Origin: Nocardiopsis sp. NRRL B-16309
GTDB lineage: Bacteria; Actinomycetota; Actinomycetes; Streptosporangiales; Streptosporangiaceae
Direction: 5' to 3'
DNA length: 64,000 nucleotides
NCBI RefSeq assembly: GCF_001279585.1
Contig: NZ_LGEC01000002.1
Coordinates: 385,506 to 449,505, forward strand
The position numbers were made by a program, and so were the translations under genes. Of the stretch, positions 1 through 8,191 are shown piece after piece. Below the pieces are notes generated by a model. It saw only the letters and a list, made by a program, of their open reading frames with translations, was not told where the DNA came from and made no database searches. Within the stretch, counting starts at the first letter, position 1. Each line of letters starts with the position of its first letter.

Positions 1-774
1 GTAGTCCTCGCTCAGCACCTCGGTCGTGGAGGCCTTCATGACGAGCATCCAGGTGCCGATGATGGCGAGGACGTAGGTGAGGATCGGCAGTCCGGCGTGG
101 TAGAACGCGTCGCCGACGAACTCCGCGGTGAAGCCGGGGCTGACGCCGGGGCTCACCGTGCCGCGCAGGGCGACGGGGTCGAACCAGCCGAGGTAGAGCC
201 CGCCGCCGACCACGAGCAGCATCGCGATGAGGTAGTTGGGGACCGCGCCCAGGACGGAGGCGGCCACGCTCAGCGCGTGGTCGAGGAACCGGTTGCGCCG
301 GTAGGCCATCACCATGCCCAGGCTCAGTCCGAGGACGATCGAGATCACCGTGCCCACGCCGATGCTGAACAGCGTCCAGGGCAGGTAGGCCGCGATGGCC
401 TCGGCGACGCCGACCGCGGGCCGGGTGATGGTGTTGCCCAGGTCCAGGGTGACCAGGCCGACGAAGAAGTCCCACCACTGCCGCCACAGGGGCGCGTCCG
501 GGTCGAAGGCCAGCGAGTTGGTGGCGATCACGCGGGCCTCGGCCATGCTCATGCCGCCCTGGGTGAGGCGGCCCGCCATGACGTCGATGGGGTCGCCGGG
601 CATGGCCCGCGCGAGGAAGAAGGTCGCGTTGGCGACCACGAACACGACGACGGCGGACTTGCGGACCTTCACGAACAGGTGGTGGCGCCAGACGCGCAGC
701 GGCAGCGGGGGCGGGTCGGCGGCCGACGCCGGGGCGTCGGGGGGCGGTGGGGACGCCGCGATGTCGGTGGCCAC
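1..774 (-). CDS. ABC transporter permease, DppB/OppB type (3' end beyond window)
   Basis: This is an integral-membrane subunit of a peptide/nickel-type (oligopeptide) ABC importer. About 258 residues are visible and the gene runs off the window. I chose the GTG at 774, which has AAGGAG just upstream. After a Pro/Ala-rich cytosolic N-terminus, a first membrane segment (residues about 33-48, VVVFVVANATFFLARAMPGD) carries the ARAMPGDP signature of DppB-type permeases. A periplasmic loop follows, then several hydrophobic helices (LPWTLFSIGVGTVISIVLG, then AVPNYLIAMLLVV). The EAA loop lies outside the window. The partners (second permease, ATPases, binding protein) are presumably downstream on this strand. 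A 21-bp perfect palindrome sits 50 bp upstream of the start and probably controls it. The substrate is unknown; muropeptides are an inference from the operator shared with the murR-like gene. Confidence 0.88.
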   Translation of the reverse strand, partial: MATDIAASPPPPDAPASAADPPPLPLRVWRHHLFVKVRKSAVVVFVVANATFFLARAMPGDPIDVMAGRLTQGGMSMAEARVIATNSLAFDPDAPLWRQWWDFFVGLVTLDLGNTITRPAVGVAEAIAAYLPWTLFSIGVGTVISIVLGLSLGMVMAYRRNRFLDHALSVAASVLGAVPNYLIAMLLVVGGGLYLGWFDPVALRGTVSPGVSPGFTAEFVGDAFYHAGLPILTYVLAIIGTWMLVMKASTTEVLSEDY

Positions 775-823
775 GTGGCTCCTTGGGGCGACGAGCGGGG
801 GCGGAGGGCGGGAGCGCATTTTT

Positions 824-844
824 TATTAGGAAACTTTCCTAATA
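824..844. promoter_or_regulatory. Perfect 21-bp operator palindrome (core TTAGGAAACTTTCCTAA)
   Basis: Two 10-base arms match perfectly around a single central C. The palindrome lies in an AT-rich pocket 50 bp upstream of the GTG of the ABC permease gene, inside its likely promoter. The 11-base core GAAACTTTCCT recurs at 7192-7202, directly before the RpiR/MurR-family regulator gene. GAAA-n-TTTC cores fit RpiR-type operators, so that regulator is the best candidate to bind here (inference). Confidence 0.7.
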
Positions 845-1104
845 GAACAGCACGCTAACGGCGCGGGTGTGGCGTACGCCACCCCTGTGACCGAACGGCG
901 TCCTCGGCGCGACCCGTTCTCGACCGGGCAAGGCTTTTCCCGACACGAATCCGGACAAAGCCCCTGCCGCTTCGTGGCCGGATGCGGCCAGATGCCCGCA
1001 CCCACAACTTTGGTCGGTATCGACCGGCATCGCCCCGTTCGTACGGTGACGGCTCACCCACACAGCCCCGGACCCCCGAGTCCGGACACGGAAGTGGAGG
1101 ACAC

Positions 1105-2778
1105 GTGCGCCGAGCACGCACCACCACCGCGGTCGCGGTCGCCCTGGCGGCCTCCCTCGCCGCCTCCCTCGCCGCGGCGGCCCCGGCCGCCGCCGACCCC
1201 CGCCCGGCCCCCGACGACGCCCTCGCCGCCTTCCACGACCAGGAGGTCGACTGGACCCGGTGCGAGGAGGACGTGCTCCGGACCCTGGAGTGCGCCGACA
1301 TCGAGGTCCCCCTGGACTACGCCGACCCCGGCGGCGCCCGCGCCACGGTCGCCGTCAGCCGCCGGACCGCCTCCGACCCCGACCGCCGCCGCGGCGTCCT
1401 GCTCACCAACCCGGGCGGGCCGGGCGGCCCCGGACGCATCGTCCCGGTCTCTCCGGCCGAGACGGGCGGCGCCGGAATCATCGGCGGCGAACGGGTCGCC
1501 GAGGTCTACGACCTGATCGGCATGGACCCGCGCGGCACGGGCGCGTCCACCCCCCGCCTGGACTGCGGGGCCGAGTACCCGATGGCGCCGCCCCGGCCCG
1601 ACGACTCCGAGTTCTCCGGGCTCACGCGCGGCGTCATCGCCTACCAGCGCGCCTGCGCCCAGGCCGACGGTGATCTGCGGCCCCACATGACCACCGCCAA
1701 CACCGCCCGGGACATGGACGTGGTGCGCGCCGCGCTCGGCGAGGAGCGGATCAACTACATCGGCTGGTCCTACGGCACCTACCTGGGCGCGGTTTACGGG
1801 AGCCTGTTCCCCGACCGGCTCGACCGCAGCGTCATGGACTCCGCGGTGCACCCCGGCGGCATCTGGCGGGACGTGTTCACCCTCCAGGCCCCGGCCTACA
1901 GCCGCAACGTGGAGCGCTACACCGCCTGGGTGGCCGAGCACGACGACGTCTACGGCATGGGGGCCACCCCCGAAGAGGTCGTGGCGGTGTTCGAGGAGAC
2001 CTCACGGCGCCTGGCCGAGGAGCCCCGCGACGACGTCCCCGGGCTGCCCGAGGGCGGCGCCTACGGCGACGACGAGTGGGACTTCCTGGTGGGCGTGGCC
2101 GCCCGGTACCAGGGCCAGTGGGACGTGTTCACCGGCGACCTGGCCTACTTCGTGCACGACGTGCCCTTCCCCGAGGCCCCGGTGGCGGCCGACGACCCCG
2201 CGCCCGCTCCCGAGCCGGCACCCGAACTGACCGGCAACACGGACCTGCTGACGGCGGTGCTGTGCGAGGCCGACTGGCCGGAGCGCCTGTCGGACTACTA
2301 CCGGGACATGCGCCGGGTCCGCGAGGACCACCCCTTCGGAGTCGGAGTGGTCTGGCACGCGCCGCACCCGTGCGCGTTCGACTCCTCCGCGCCGGCCGAG
2401 CCGCTGGTGGAGCTGGAGCGCGACGGATACCCGGCCGGGCTGGTCATCGCCGCCGAGTTCGACACCCAGACCGCCTACGAGGGCGGCCCCGCCCTGGCCG
2501 ACCGGCTCGGCGCCGCGCTGCTCACCGTCGAGGACGAGGGCGGACACGGCTTTTACGGTGTCGCGGGGCTGGACTGCGTGACCCGGGCGGTGGACGCCTA
2601 CCTGGTGGACGGCGAGGCGCCCGGTGACCTCGCGTGCCCGGGTACGCCGGTCCCGGACCCGCGGGCGAACGGCACGCTCTCCGCCCCGGGCGGGGACCCG
2701 GACACGGCCGGTGCGGCGATCGCCCGCGCCCGCGCGGACCGGGAGGCGCCGCCGCTGGGAGTGCCGGTGGTCCGCTGA
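1105..2778 (+). CDS. Secreted tripeptidyl aminopeptidase-like serine hydrolase
   Basis: An exported alpha/beta-hydrolase peptidase of the actinomycete TAP/Slp family (MEROPS S33), which removes tripeptides or short peptides from protein N-termini outside the cell. The product is 557 aa. The GTG at 1105 is preceded by GGAGG with 4-nt spacing. An Arg-rich start, an Ala/Leu hydrophobic stretch and an AAPAAAD cleavage site form a signal peptide (about residues 1-32). The oxyanion region is NPGGPGGPG. The nucleophile motif is GWSYGTYLG (Ser222), the acid is in AEFDTQT (Asp453), and the histidine is in EGGHGFYG (His481). The C-terminal TAP domain has paired cysteines (DCVT, LACPG). The gene is monocistronic and ends at a strong hairpin. 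Family is certain; the exact cleavage preference is not. Confidence 0.9.
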   Translation: MRRARTTTAVAVALAASLAASLAAAAPAAADPRPAPDDALAAFHDQEVDWTRCEEDVLRTLECADIEVPLDYADPGGARATVAVSRRTASDPDRRRGVLLTNPGGPGGPGRIVPVSPAETGGAGIIGGERVAEVYDLIGMDPRGTGASTPRLDCGAEYPMAPPRPDDSEFSGLTRGVIAYQRACAQADGDLRPHMTTANTARDMDVVRAALGEERINYIGWSYGTYLGAVYGSLFPDRLDRSVMDSAVHPGGIWRDVFTLQAPAYSRNVERYTAWVAEHDDVYGMGATPEEVVAVFEETSRRLAEEPRDDVPGLPEGGAYGDDEWDFLVGVAARYQGQWDVFTGDLAYFVHDVPFPEAPVAADDPAPAPEPAPELTGNTDLLTAVLCEADWPERLSDYYRDMRRVREDHPFGVGVVWHAPHPCAFDSSAPAEPLVELERDGYPAGLVIAAEFDTQTAYEGGPALADRLGAALLTVEDEGGHGFYGVAGLDCVTRAVDAYLVDGEAPGDLACPGTPVPDPRANGTLSAPGGDPDTAGAAIARARADREAPPLGVPVVR

Positions 2779-2784
2779 CACGGC

Positions 2785-2818
2785 GGGCGGCCCGCGCCGG
2801 TGGTGGCGCGGGCCGCCC
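2785..2818. terminator. Bidirectional hairpin terminator
   Basis: A 14-bp perfect GC stem (GGGCGGCCCGCGCC paired with its complement) and a 6-nt loop lie exactly between the convergent peptidase and lipoprotein genes, 6 nt after the peptidase stop. No U-tract follows, as is common in high-GC actinomycetes. Confidence 0.75.
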
Positions 2819-2833
2819 GGTCCCGCGGCGGGC

Positions 2834-3442
2834 TCAGCGCTCGGAGCCCTCCAGGGTCCCCTCGACCGGGCCGTCCGGGTCGTAGACCAGGCACAGGTAC
2901 TCGCGGTTGTCGTAGAGGTTCCAGCTGGTGGGGGTGGGGAAGTAGGACGTGAACAGCAGCTCGGAGTCCAGGTACTCCATGCCGACGAAGTCCTCGAACT
3001 CGTCGTTGCAGAGCTCGGCGGTCATGTCACTGACCTCCTGGTCGCCGGGGTACTCCCCGTCCGCGTCGAGGTCGTCCTTGACGTAGACCTCGAACTCGTG
3101 GGGATCGTCGCAGTCCACCAGCGGGACCTCGACGATGTTGTCCTGCTCCTCGACCTCGTTGGTGCAGTCGCCCTCCTCCAGGTCGAAGACGCCGACGGAC
3201 TCGGCGTCGTCCCCGGGGTCGGTGGGCGACGGACGGGACGAGATGGTCGCCCTCGGCTCGGGTTCGGGTTCCGCGACCTGGGTGGCCTCCGGTTCGGGGG
3301 AGGGCGAGGCGGTCTCCTCCCCCTCTCCGCTGAGGGCGGGCGGCAGCAGTGGGAGCGGACCGCACGCGGTGAGCGAGAGGGCGGCGCCGGCCGCCAGGAA
3401 GCCCAGGGCGGTGCGGTTCCGGCGGCGCGTTTCGGTGGACAT
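2834..3442 (-). CDS. Septum-formation-family lipoprotein
   Basis: A 202-aa exported lipoprotein. An Arg-rich n-region and hydrophobic stretch end in the lipobox LTAC (Cys27). A Pro/Glu/Ser-rich linker of about 65 residues follows, then a globular domain with the signature GDCTNEVEEQ...VPLVDCDDPHEFEVY. This is typical of the actinobacterial septum-formation domain, with cysteines in GDC, VDC, LCND and YLCLV that probably pair. The domain recurs in the next gene upstream on the same strand (3721-4212), so the two are paralogues, though separated by 278 bp. The ATG at 3442 has GGAG before it. Family knowledge links such proteins to the cell envelope or septum; no activity can be assigned from sequence. 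Confidence 0.75.
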   Translation of the reverse strand: MSTETRRRNRTALGFLAAGAALSLTACGPLPLLPPALSGEGEETASPSPEPEATQVAEPEPEPRATISSRPSPTDPGDDAESVGVFDLEEGDCTNEVEEQDNIVEVPLVDCDDPHEFEVYVKDDLDADGEYPGDQEVSDMTAELCNDEFEDFVGMEYLDSELLFTSYFPTPTSWNLYDNREYLCLVYDPDGPVEGTLEGSER

Positions 3443-3720
3443 CGCGACTCCACGGTTCGTCGGCCTCGCCGACGGGAGGAGCGTCGGCGACACCTGTACA
3501 GATGCTCCCGCAGCGCCGATGGTTCCGCGATCCGCCCACACCGGCCGATCCGGTTCCGGCCGTCCGGTCCCGATCGGCCGGTTCCGCCCGCGGCCCGAGG
3601 GCGGCCCGTGGTCCGGGGACGACGAGGCCCCCGGCGGGCGGAGGGGCCGTGCGGCCGCCCCGCTCGCCGGGGGCCTCCCCGACGGACGCGAACCGAGGGG
3701 GCGAGTCCGCGGGAGACGCC

Positions 3721-4212
3721 CTAGTAGGCGGCGCCCCCGAGGGTCTCGGTGACCATCTCGTCGGGGTGGTACACGTAGCAGATGACCTCGCGGTCGTCGA
3801 GGGTGTTCCACGACTCCTCGGTGGGCGTCAGCGCGTAGGAGTGCAGCAGGGACTCCTCGTAGGGGACACCGACGAAGTCGGTGAAGGCCTGGCCCTCGCA
3901 CACCTGCGAGCCCTCGGCGGTGACCGCCGCGTCACCCGGGTAGTCCCCGTCCGGCATCTCGTGGGAGAAGAAGAACTCGGCGTCGTGCGGCTCCGCGCAG
4001 TCGACCAGGGGGACCTCGCTCACCTCGCCGCCGCCGAGCACGGCGCTCATCTCGCTCTCGATGAAGCAGTCGCCGACGTTGAGTTCGAAGACGTTGTTGT
4101 CCGCGCCGCCGAGGATCTGCGTGACGACACCGCAGCCGCTGAGGACGACCGCCGCGCCGACGGCGAGGGTGGACAGCGCGGCGGTGCGCAGGGCGGGGGA
4201 ACACGAAGGCAT
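3721..4212 (-). CDS. Septum-formation-family lipoprotein (paralogue)
   Basis: A 163-aa lipoprotein with lipobox LSGC (Cys27). It has almost no linker, so the globular domain starts soon after lipidation. It shares the pattern GDCF...VPLVDCAEPHDAEFFF...VCEGQAFTDFVG...SWNTLDDREVICYVY with the protein encoded at 2834-3442, including four aligned cysteines. The ATG at 4212 follows GGAGTCCCC. The upstream 340 bp is AT-rich and probably holds the promoter. Both genes may have come from one duplication, with the downstream copy gaining an acidic Pro-rich spacer that would hold its domain further from the membrane. Confidence 0.75.
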   Translation of the reverse strand: MPSCSPALRTAALSTLAVGAAVVLSGCGVVTQILGGADNNVFELNVGDCFIESEMSAVLGGGEVSEVPLVDCAEPHDAEFFFSHEMPDGDYPGDAAVTAEGSQVCEGQAFTDFVGVPYEESLLHSYALTPTEESWNTLDDREVICYVYHPDEMVTETLGGAAY

Positions 4213-4263
4213 GGGGACTCCGGGTGGATGGCAGGGAGAGTCCGCCGAAGATCAGGCGGAGAA

Positions 4264-4310
4264 TGGTTAGAATTCACCACATCAGACGCATCTGTCAATT
4301 CTCTGACAGG
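4264..4310 (-). promoter_or_regulatory. Candidate promoter with inverted repeat CTGTCA-n6-TGACAG
   Basis: Within an unusually AT-rich stretch upstream of the lipoprotein gene, the minus strand reads TTGACA at 4298-4293, with TCTAAC some 20 nt further on. The TTGACA is one arm of a perfect 6-bp inverted repeat. The spacing is not ideal, so this is tentative. The rest of 4213-4520 shows no gene. Confidence 0.35.
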
Positions 4311-4520
4311 AATTCGGCGAAATACGAAACTCTCACGACGCTGTGTGACCAGGACACGGCGCGCGGGTGTCCGTGCTGGCAGGAGCGGTGGCACCTCCGA
4401 CCGGGCGGCACCGGGTGCCGGAATTGCCTACCGGTAGGGCATTGTGCGGAGCGGGTGGAAGGATAACGTCGAGCACCGACCATCGGTCACGGCCCGATCC
4501 GGCCCCCTGGAGAACGACGA

Positions 4521-4547
4521 AGGCCCCGGTCGTGGTGACCGGGGCCT
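4521..4547 (-). terminator. Terminator after first tRNA-Lys
   Basis: An 11-bp perfect stem (AGGCCCCGGTC and complement) with loop GTGGT lies 9 nt beyond the tRNA 3' end on the minus strand. Confidence 0.7.
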
Positions 4548-4555
4548 CTCGTGGG

Positions 4556-4629
4556 TGCGCCATCAGGGACTCGAACCCCGGACCCGCTGATTAAGAGTCA
4601 GCTGCTCTGACCAACTGAGCTAATGGCGC
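4556..4629 (-). tRNA. tRNA-Lys (anticodon CUU)
   Basis: The minus strand folds as a complete cloverleaf of 74 nt. The acceptor is GCGCCAT/ATGGCGC with discriminator A. The D arm is AGCTCAGTTGGTCAGAGC, the anticodon stem-loop is GCTGA-CTCTTAA-TCAGC (anticodon CTT, T33 and A37 in place), and the T arm is GGGGTTCGAGTCCC. The 3' CCA is not encoded. It is nearly identical to the tRNA at 4804-4877. Confidence 0.96.
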
Positions 4630-4768
4630 GTGTGGCGTTGGTGGGAGCTGCACTCCCCCGCGGCGACGTTCCCAACTCTACCGGAGGCTCGGAGCACTCC
4701 GCACCAGGTGCCCTGTGGGCCGCACCACGTGCGCGGAGGGGTCCTGCGGCGGAGCGGCACGAACACCG

Positions 4769-4797
4769 AGGGCCCCGGCCGTATCGACCGGGGCCCT
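4769..4797 (-). terminator. Terminator after second tRNA-Lys
   Basis: A 10-bp GC stem (AGGGCCCCGG/CCGGGGCCCT) starts about 7 nt past the tRNA 3' end. It resembles the hairpin behind the other copy, so each tRNA has its own terminator and probably its own promoter. Confidence 0.65.
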
Positions 4798-4803
4798 CCT
4801 GGG

Positions 4804-4877
4804 TGCGTCATCAGGGACTCGAACCCCGGACCCGCTGATTAAGAGTCAGCTGCTCTGACCAACTGAGCTAATGACGC
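4804..4877 (-). tRNA. tRNA-Lys (anticodon CUU), second copy
   Basis: A 74-nt cloverleaf, identical to the tRNA at 4556-4629 except for one compensated acceptor pair: GCGTCAT/ATGACGC here, GCGCCAT/ATGGCGC there. The T-A versus C-G pair at the fourth acceptor position keeps the stem intact, so both genes look functional. The 3' CCA is not encoded. Confidence 0.96.
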
Positions 4878-4997
4878 GCGCTGCTCACCGGCGCCGCCCG
4901 TTGGGCCGCGCCTCGTGGCGACGTCGATAACTCTAGCAGGGCCGAGAAGCGACCGCGAACCGGTCGTCGTCCCGACTCGACCGGTCGTCGTCCCGAC

Positions 4998-5183
4998 TCA
5001 GGTGAAGGCCATCACCAGGGCGACGACCACGGCCACGGCCAGGATCAGGCCGACCGCGGCCAGCACGATCGGCAGGACCGGGCGGCGTGCGGGCTCCTCC
5101 GGCTGCGGGTTCTCGTCGACGAAACGGCGGAAGTGCTGTGTGTTCCCCGCCGGGTCTTGGTACGGCTCTTGGTTCTGTGTCAT
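4998..5183 (-). CDS. Small single-pass membrane protein
   Basis: A 61-aa protein. Residues 1-34 are polar and Gln/Glu/Pro-rich (starting MTQNQEPYQDP). One strong membrane helix (about 36-60, LPIVLAAVGLILAVAVVVALV) follows, with RR before it, so the N-terminus should face the cytoplasm. Codon bias is normal for this genome, but the ribosome-binding site is weak. It lies alone between the tRNAs and the AfsR-like gene. I do not recognise a family; short tail-anchored proteins of this kind are common and uncharacterised in actinomycetes. Confidence 0.6.
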   Translation of the reverse strand: MTQNQEPYQDPAGNTQHFRRFVDENPQPEEPARRPVLPIVLAAVGLILAVAVVVALVMAFT

Positions 5184-5276
5184 GTATTCGACACTAGCGA
5201 CTCATCAGACCCGTGAGCACCCCCCGGGGCCGATCCGGCCACTTCCACGCACGGTCTTTGCCGAGTCCCGCCCCCC

Positions 5277-7004
5277 TCACCCAGGCGAAAGCCGAACGAA
5301 AGATCCGTCACCCAGACTCGGATCCGGAGGAACTCGGCCGGTCGGTACTTCCCCGCGACCGTGCCTGACGTCCTCGGGCCCGGCGTGCAGCACCGCGGCC
5401 ATCCGGGCCGTCGGCGTACCGCAGCGCGCCGGGTCCACCCCCTCCAGGCGCCGGACGAGGTCGGAGCCCGACCGGGCCGGGTGCGTGTCGAGCCAGGCCA
5501 CGGCCATCCGCAGGGGCAGGGGGAGGCATCCCGTGAGGTGGGCCACCCGGCGCAGCGCGGCCTCGGTGCACCGGCCCTCCCCCAGGAGCGAGCGCAGCAG
5601 GACGACGGCGTCGTCGGCGGTCAGGGCGCCCACGGGCAGGGCGCGCACCCCGTCGCGCACCAGCAGGTCCGTGAGCCAGTACCGGCTGGTGACCACGGCC
5701 GCGCACTCCGGGCAGCCGGGGAGCAGCGGACGCACCTGGCGGGTGGAGACGGCGTTGTCCAGTACCAGCAGGACACGGCGCCGGGCCAGGAGGGAGCGGG
5801 CGCGGGCGGCCGACTCGTCCACGGAGAGGTCGTCGATGCCGTCGCGGCCCCCGGACAGGGAGCGGACCAGCCGCCGCAGCACCTCGGCGGGGTCGCGCGG
5901 GGTGCCGTCGTCGCGGCGCAGGTTGACGTAGACCTGGCCGTCGGGGAAGTGCGGGGTGGCCGTGTGCGCCCAGGCCAGTGCGAGCGCGCTGCTACCCGTG
6001 CCCGCGGCGCCGCGTACCAGCACGTTCCCCGGGACGGGGCCGGCGGGGCCGACGAGGCGGTCGAGTTCGGCGAGGTGCGCACCGCGGCCGACCAGGACGG
6101 CGGGCGCGGCCGGGAGTTCGGCGGGGGTGGTGGAGGGCAGGGGCACCGGGGCGGCCGGGCGGGCGGCGCGGGCGGCGGCGGGCGCGGGCTCGACGCGTTG
6201 GCGGGGCACCCGCGCGGGCCGGTCGAGGTCGCCGCGCAGGAGGGCGTGGAAGGTCTCCTGGAGGTCGAGCCCGGGGTCGGTCCCCAGGCGTTCGGCCAGG
6301 ACGTCGCGCGTGCGCGCGTACAGGCGCAGGGCCTCGCTGGGGCGCCCGGAGCGGTGGAGGGCGATCATCTGCAGGCGGATGAGGGACTCCCGCTCGGGGT
6401 GGTCGGCGACGAGGGGGCCGATGTGCTCGGCGGCCCGGGCGTGCTCGCCGAGGGCCAGGGCGGCTTCGCACCCCGCCTCGGCGGCGCGCAGGAGTTCCTC
6501 GTGCAGGGGCGGGACGTCGCGTTCGTGCAGGAGGGGGCTGGGGACGTCGGCCAGGACCGGGCCGCGCCACAAGCGCAGGGCGCGCAGCAGCAGGTCGGCG
6601 TGGCGGGCCGGATCGCCTCTGGAGTCGGCCTCGCCCGCGGCGGCGACCAGGGCGCGGAAGGCCAGCAGGTCGGACTCGCCCTCCGCCAGGTCCACGCGGT
6701 AGCCGCCGTCGCCGCCGTGGATCAGGGGACGTCCCCAGTGGTCGTCGAAGATGGCGCGGGCGCGCGCCACGTGGACCTGGAGGGCGCTGCGGTTGACCTG
6801 GCCCGCCGGGGTGCCCCAGACCCGGGCGACGAGGTGGTCCGCCGGGACGGTCTGCCCTGCCCTCAGCAGGAGGGTCGCCAGGACCGTACGCCTCTTGTCA
6901 CCCCGCAGGCGCAGGGGGACTCCGTCCACTTCGACGACGAACTGGCCGAGCAGCCCGACGTACAGCCCTCGGGGGTCCCGCCGCGCCGACACACTCAGCG
7001 ACAC
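5277..7004 (-). CDS. AfsR/SARP-type regulator: BTAD plus degenerate NB-ARC ATPase
   Basis: A 575-aa pathway-type transcription regulator. The GTG at 7004 has GGGAGG 5 nt upstream. Residues about 1-100 form an OmpR-like winged helix (VGLLGQFVVEVDGVPLRLRG, RRTVLATLLLRAG), 100-250 the bacterial transcriptional activation domain, then an Ala/Pro linker and an NB-ARC-like region. Walker B is intact (RVLLVLDNA, Asp416). The P-loop reads GAAGTGSSALAL, so Ser338 replaces the invariant lysine and ATP hydrolysis is doubtful. There are no C-terminal TPRs, so it is much shorter than AfsR (about 990 aa). It is transcribed divergently from the murR-like gene. No antibiotic cluster adjoins it, so the target is unknown. 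Confidence 0.85.
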   Translation of the reverse strand: MSLSVSARRDPRGLYVGLLGQFVVEVDGVPLRLRGDKRRTVLATLLLRAGQTVPADHLVARVWGTPAGQVNRSALQVHVARARAIFDDHWGRPLIHGGDGGYRVDLAEGESDLLAFRALVAAAGEADSRGDPARHADLLLRALRLWRGPVLADVPSPLLHERDVPPLHEELLRAAEAGCEAALALGEHARAAEHIGPLVADHPERESLIRLQMIALHRSGRPSEALRLYARTRDVLAERLGTDPGLDLQETFHALLRGDLDRPARVPRQRVEPAPAAARAARPAAPVPLPSTTPAELPAAPAVLVGRGAHLAELDRLVGPAGPVPGNVLVRGAAGTGSSALALAWAHTATPHFPDGQVYVNLRRDDGTPRDPAEVLRRLVRSLSGGRDGIDDLSVDESAARARSLLARRRVLLVLDNAVSTRQVRPLLPGCPECAAVVTSRYWLTDLLVRDGVRALPVGALTADDAVVLLRSLLGEGRCTEAALRRVAHLTGCLPLPLRMAVAWLDTHPARSGSDLVRRLEGVDPARCGTPTARMAAVLHAGPEDVRHGRGEVPTGRVPPDPSLGDGSFVRLSPG

Positions 7005-7190
7005 TTCACCCTCCCGTGCGAGGCGGGCGCGTGTCGGGGAGAGGAGCCGCCTCCGCTCTGTCCCCCAGAGTGCCGCCTGAGCTGGGATATCGCAATCGGG
7101 TCGCGAACACTTGCCGACACGGCCCACGCTTGAAATCCTGGATTCTCCCGATATTTCCCGTCCCTGCGTTGACTCTGCACCGCGACCGAA

Positions 7191-7202
7191 AGAAACTTTC
7201 CT
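7191..7202. promoter_or_regulatory. Putative autoregulatory operator before the RpiR/MurR gene
   Basis: AGAAACTTTCCT ends 3 nt before the ATG at 7205. Its last 11 bases match the core of the perfect palindrome at 824-844. The outer arms are not conserved, so it may be a weak site. Its position would let a bound repressor block translation initiation or early elongation. Confidence 0.45.
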
Positions 7203-7204
7203 CC

Positions 7205-8191
7205 ATGGCGCAAATTCCGAAGCCCTCGGACGCTCGCTCGGAGCGCGGCGGGGCGTCCTCGTCCTCCGTGCCCACCACGGTCCTGCGGATCCGGTCGCTG
7301 ATCCCGTCGCTGGCCCCGGCCGAGCGGCGGGTCGCCCAGTACGTCGTGGACGATCCCGAGCGGGCCGCGGCGTCGTCGATCACCCAGCTCGCCAAGGACT
7401 GCGCCACCTCCGAGGCCACGGTGATCCGCTTCTGCCGCACCATCGACTTCAGCGGATACCGCGAGCTGCGGCTGGCGCTGGCCACCGAGGCCGGGCAGGC
7501 CCGGGGCGCCCGGTCGGTGACGCCGGAGATGGCCAGCGACATCGACCCGGACGACACGCTGGTCACGGTCGTGCAGAAGATCGCCTACACCGACGCCCGC
7601 GCGGTGGAGGAGACCGGCGCCGCACTGGACGTGGACGCGCTGCGCGAGGTCGTCGACGCGATGGCCGGGGCGCGGCGGATCGACGTGTACGGGGTGGGGG
7701 CCAGCGCCTTCGTCGGGGCGGACCTTCAGCAGAAGCTGCACCGGATCGGCCTGACGTCCTTCGCGTGGTCGGACGCGCACGTGATGCTGACCAGCGCGGC
7801 CGTGCTCGACGAGCGGGACGTGGCGATCGGCATCTCGCACAGCGGAGCCACCACCGACACCGTGCAGGCGCTCAACGAGGCCCAGCGGCGCGGCGCCCGC
7901 ACCGTGGCCATCACGAACTTCCCGCGCTCACCGATCGGGTTCGCCGACCACGTCCTGACCACGGCGGCCCGCGAGACCACGTTCCGGTCGGGGGCGACCG
8001 CCAGCCGGCTGGCCCAGCTGACCGTCGTGGACTGCCTGTTCGTGGGTCTGGCGCAGATCCGGTACACGGAGAGCCGGACGGCGCTGGAGACCACCTACGA
8101 GGCGGTCCGCGGGCTGCGGATCAGCGACGACCGCCGTCGGCGCCGGAGCGCGGCACCGCCGGAGGAGCCGGAGGAGCAGGACGGGGCCTGA
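7205..8191 (+). CDS. MurR/RpiR-family transcriptional regulator
   Basis: A 328-aa sugar-phosphate-responsive DNA-binding protein. Residues about 18-95 form the RpiR HTH_6 domain (IPSLAPAERRVAQYVVDDPE, TSEATVIRFCRTIDFSGYRELRLAL). Residues about 140-285 form a SIS sugar-phosphate-binding domain (IDVYGVGASAFVGADLQQKL, AIGISHSGATTDTVQALNEA). The ATG at 7205 gives the usual N-terminus; a longer reading would overlap the divergent regulator. No clear Shine-Dalgarno is present. It lies directly upstream of murQ, as in known MurNAc recycling loci, so the ligand is probably MurNAc-6-phosphate. It likely controls itself, murQ and the ABC transporter gene at 1-774. Confidence 0.9.
   Translation: MAQIPKPSDARSERGGASSSSVPTTVLRIRSLIPSLAPAERRVAQYVVDDPERAAASSITQLAKDCATSEATVIRFCRTIDFSGYRELRLALATEAGQARGARSVTPEMASDIDPDDTLVTVVQKIAYTDARAVEETGAALDVDALREVVDAMAGARRIDVYGVGASAFVGADLQQKLHRIGLTSFAWSDAHVMLTSAAVLDERDVAIGISHSGATTDTVQALNEAQRRGARTVAITNFPRSPIGFADHVLTTAARETTFRSGATASRLAQLTVVDCLFVGLAQIRYTESRTALETTYEAVRGLRISDDRRRRRSAAPPEEPEEQDGA

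Noticed and set aside
97..858. Long plus-strand frame opposite the ABC permease gene
   Set aside because: It is the antisense shadow of the permease gene, with His/Gly/Gln-rich low-quality composition and no ribosome-binding site.
7016..7204. N-terminal extension of the RpiR/MurR protein to 391 residues
   Set aside because: The extra 63 residues overlap the start of the divergent regulator gene and do not match the family N-terminus, which begins near MAQIPKP.
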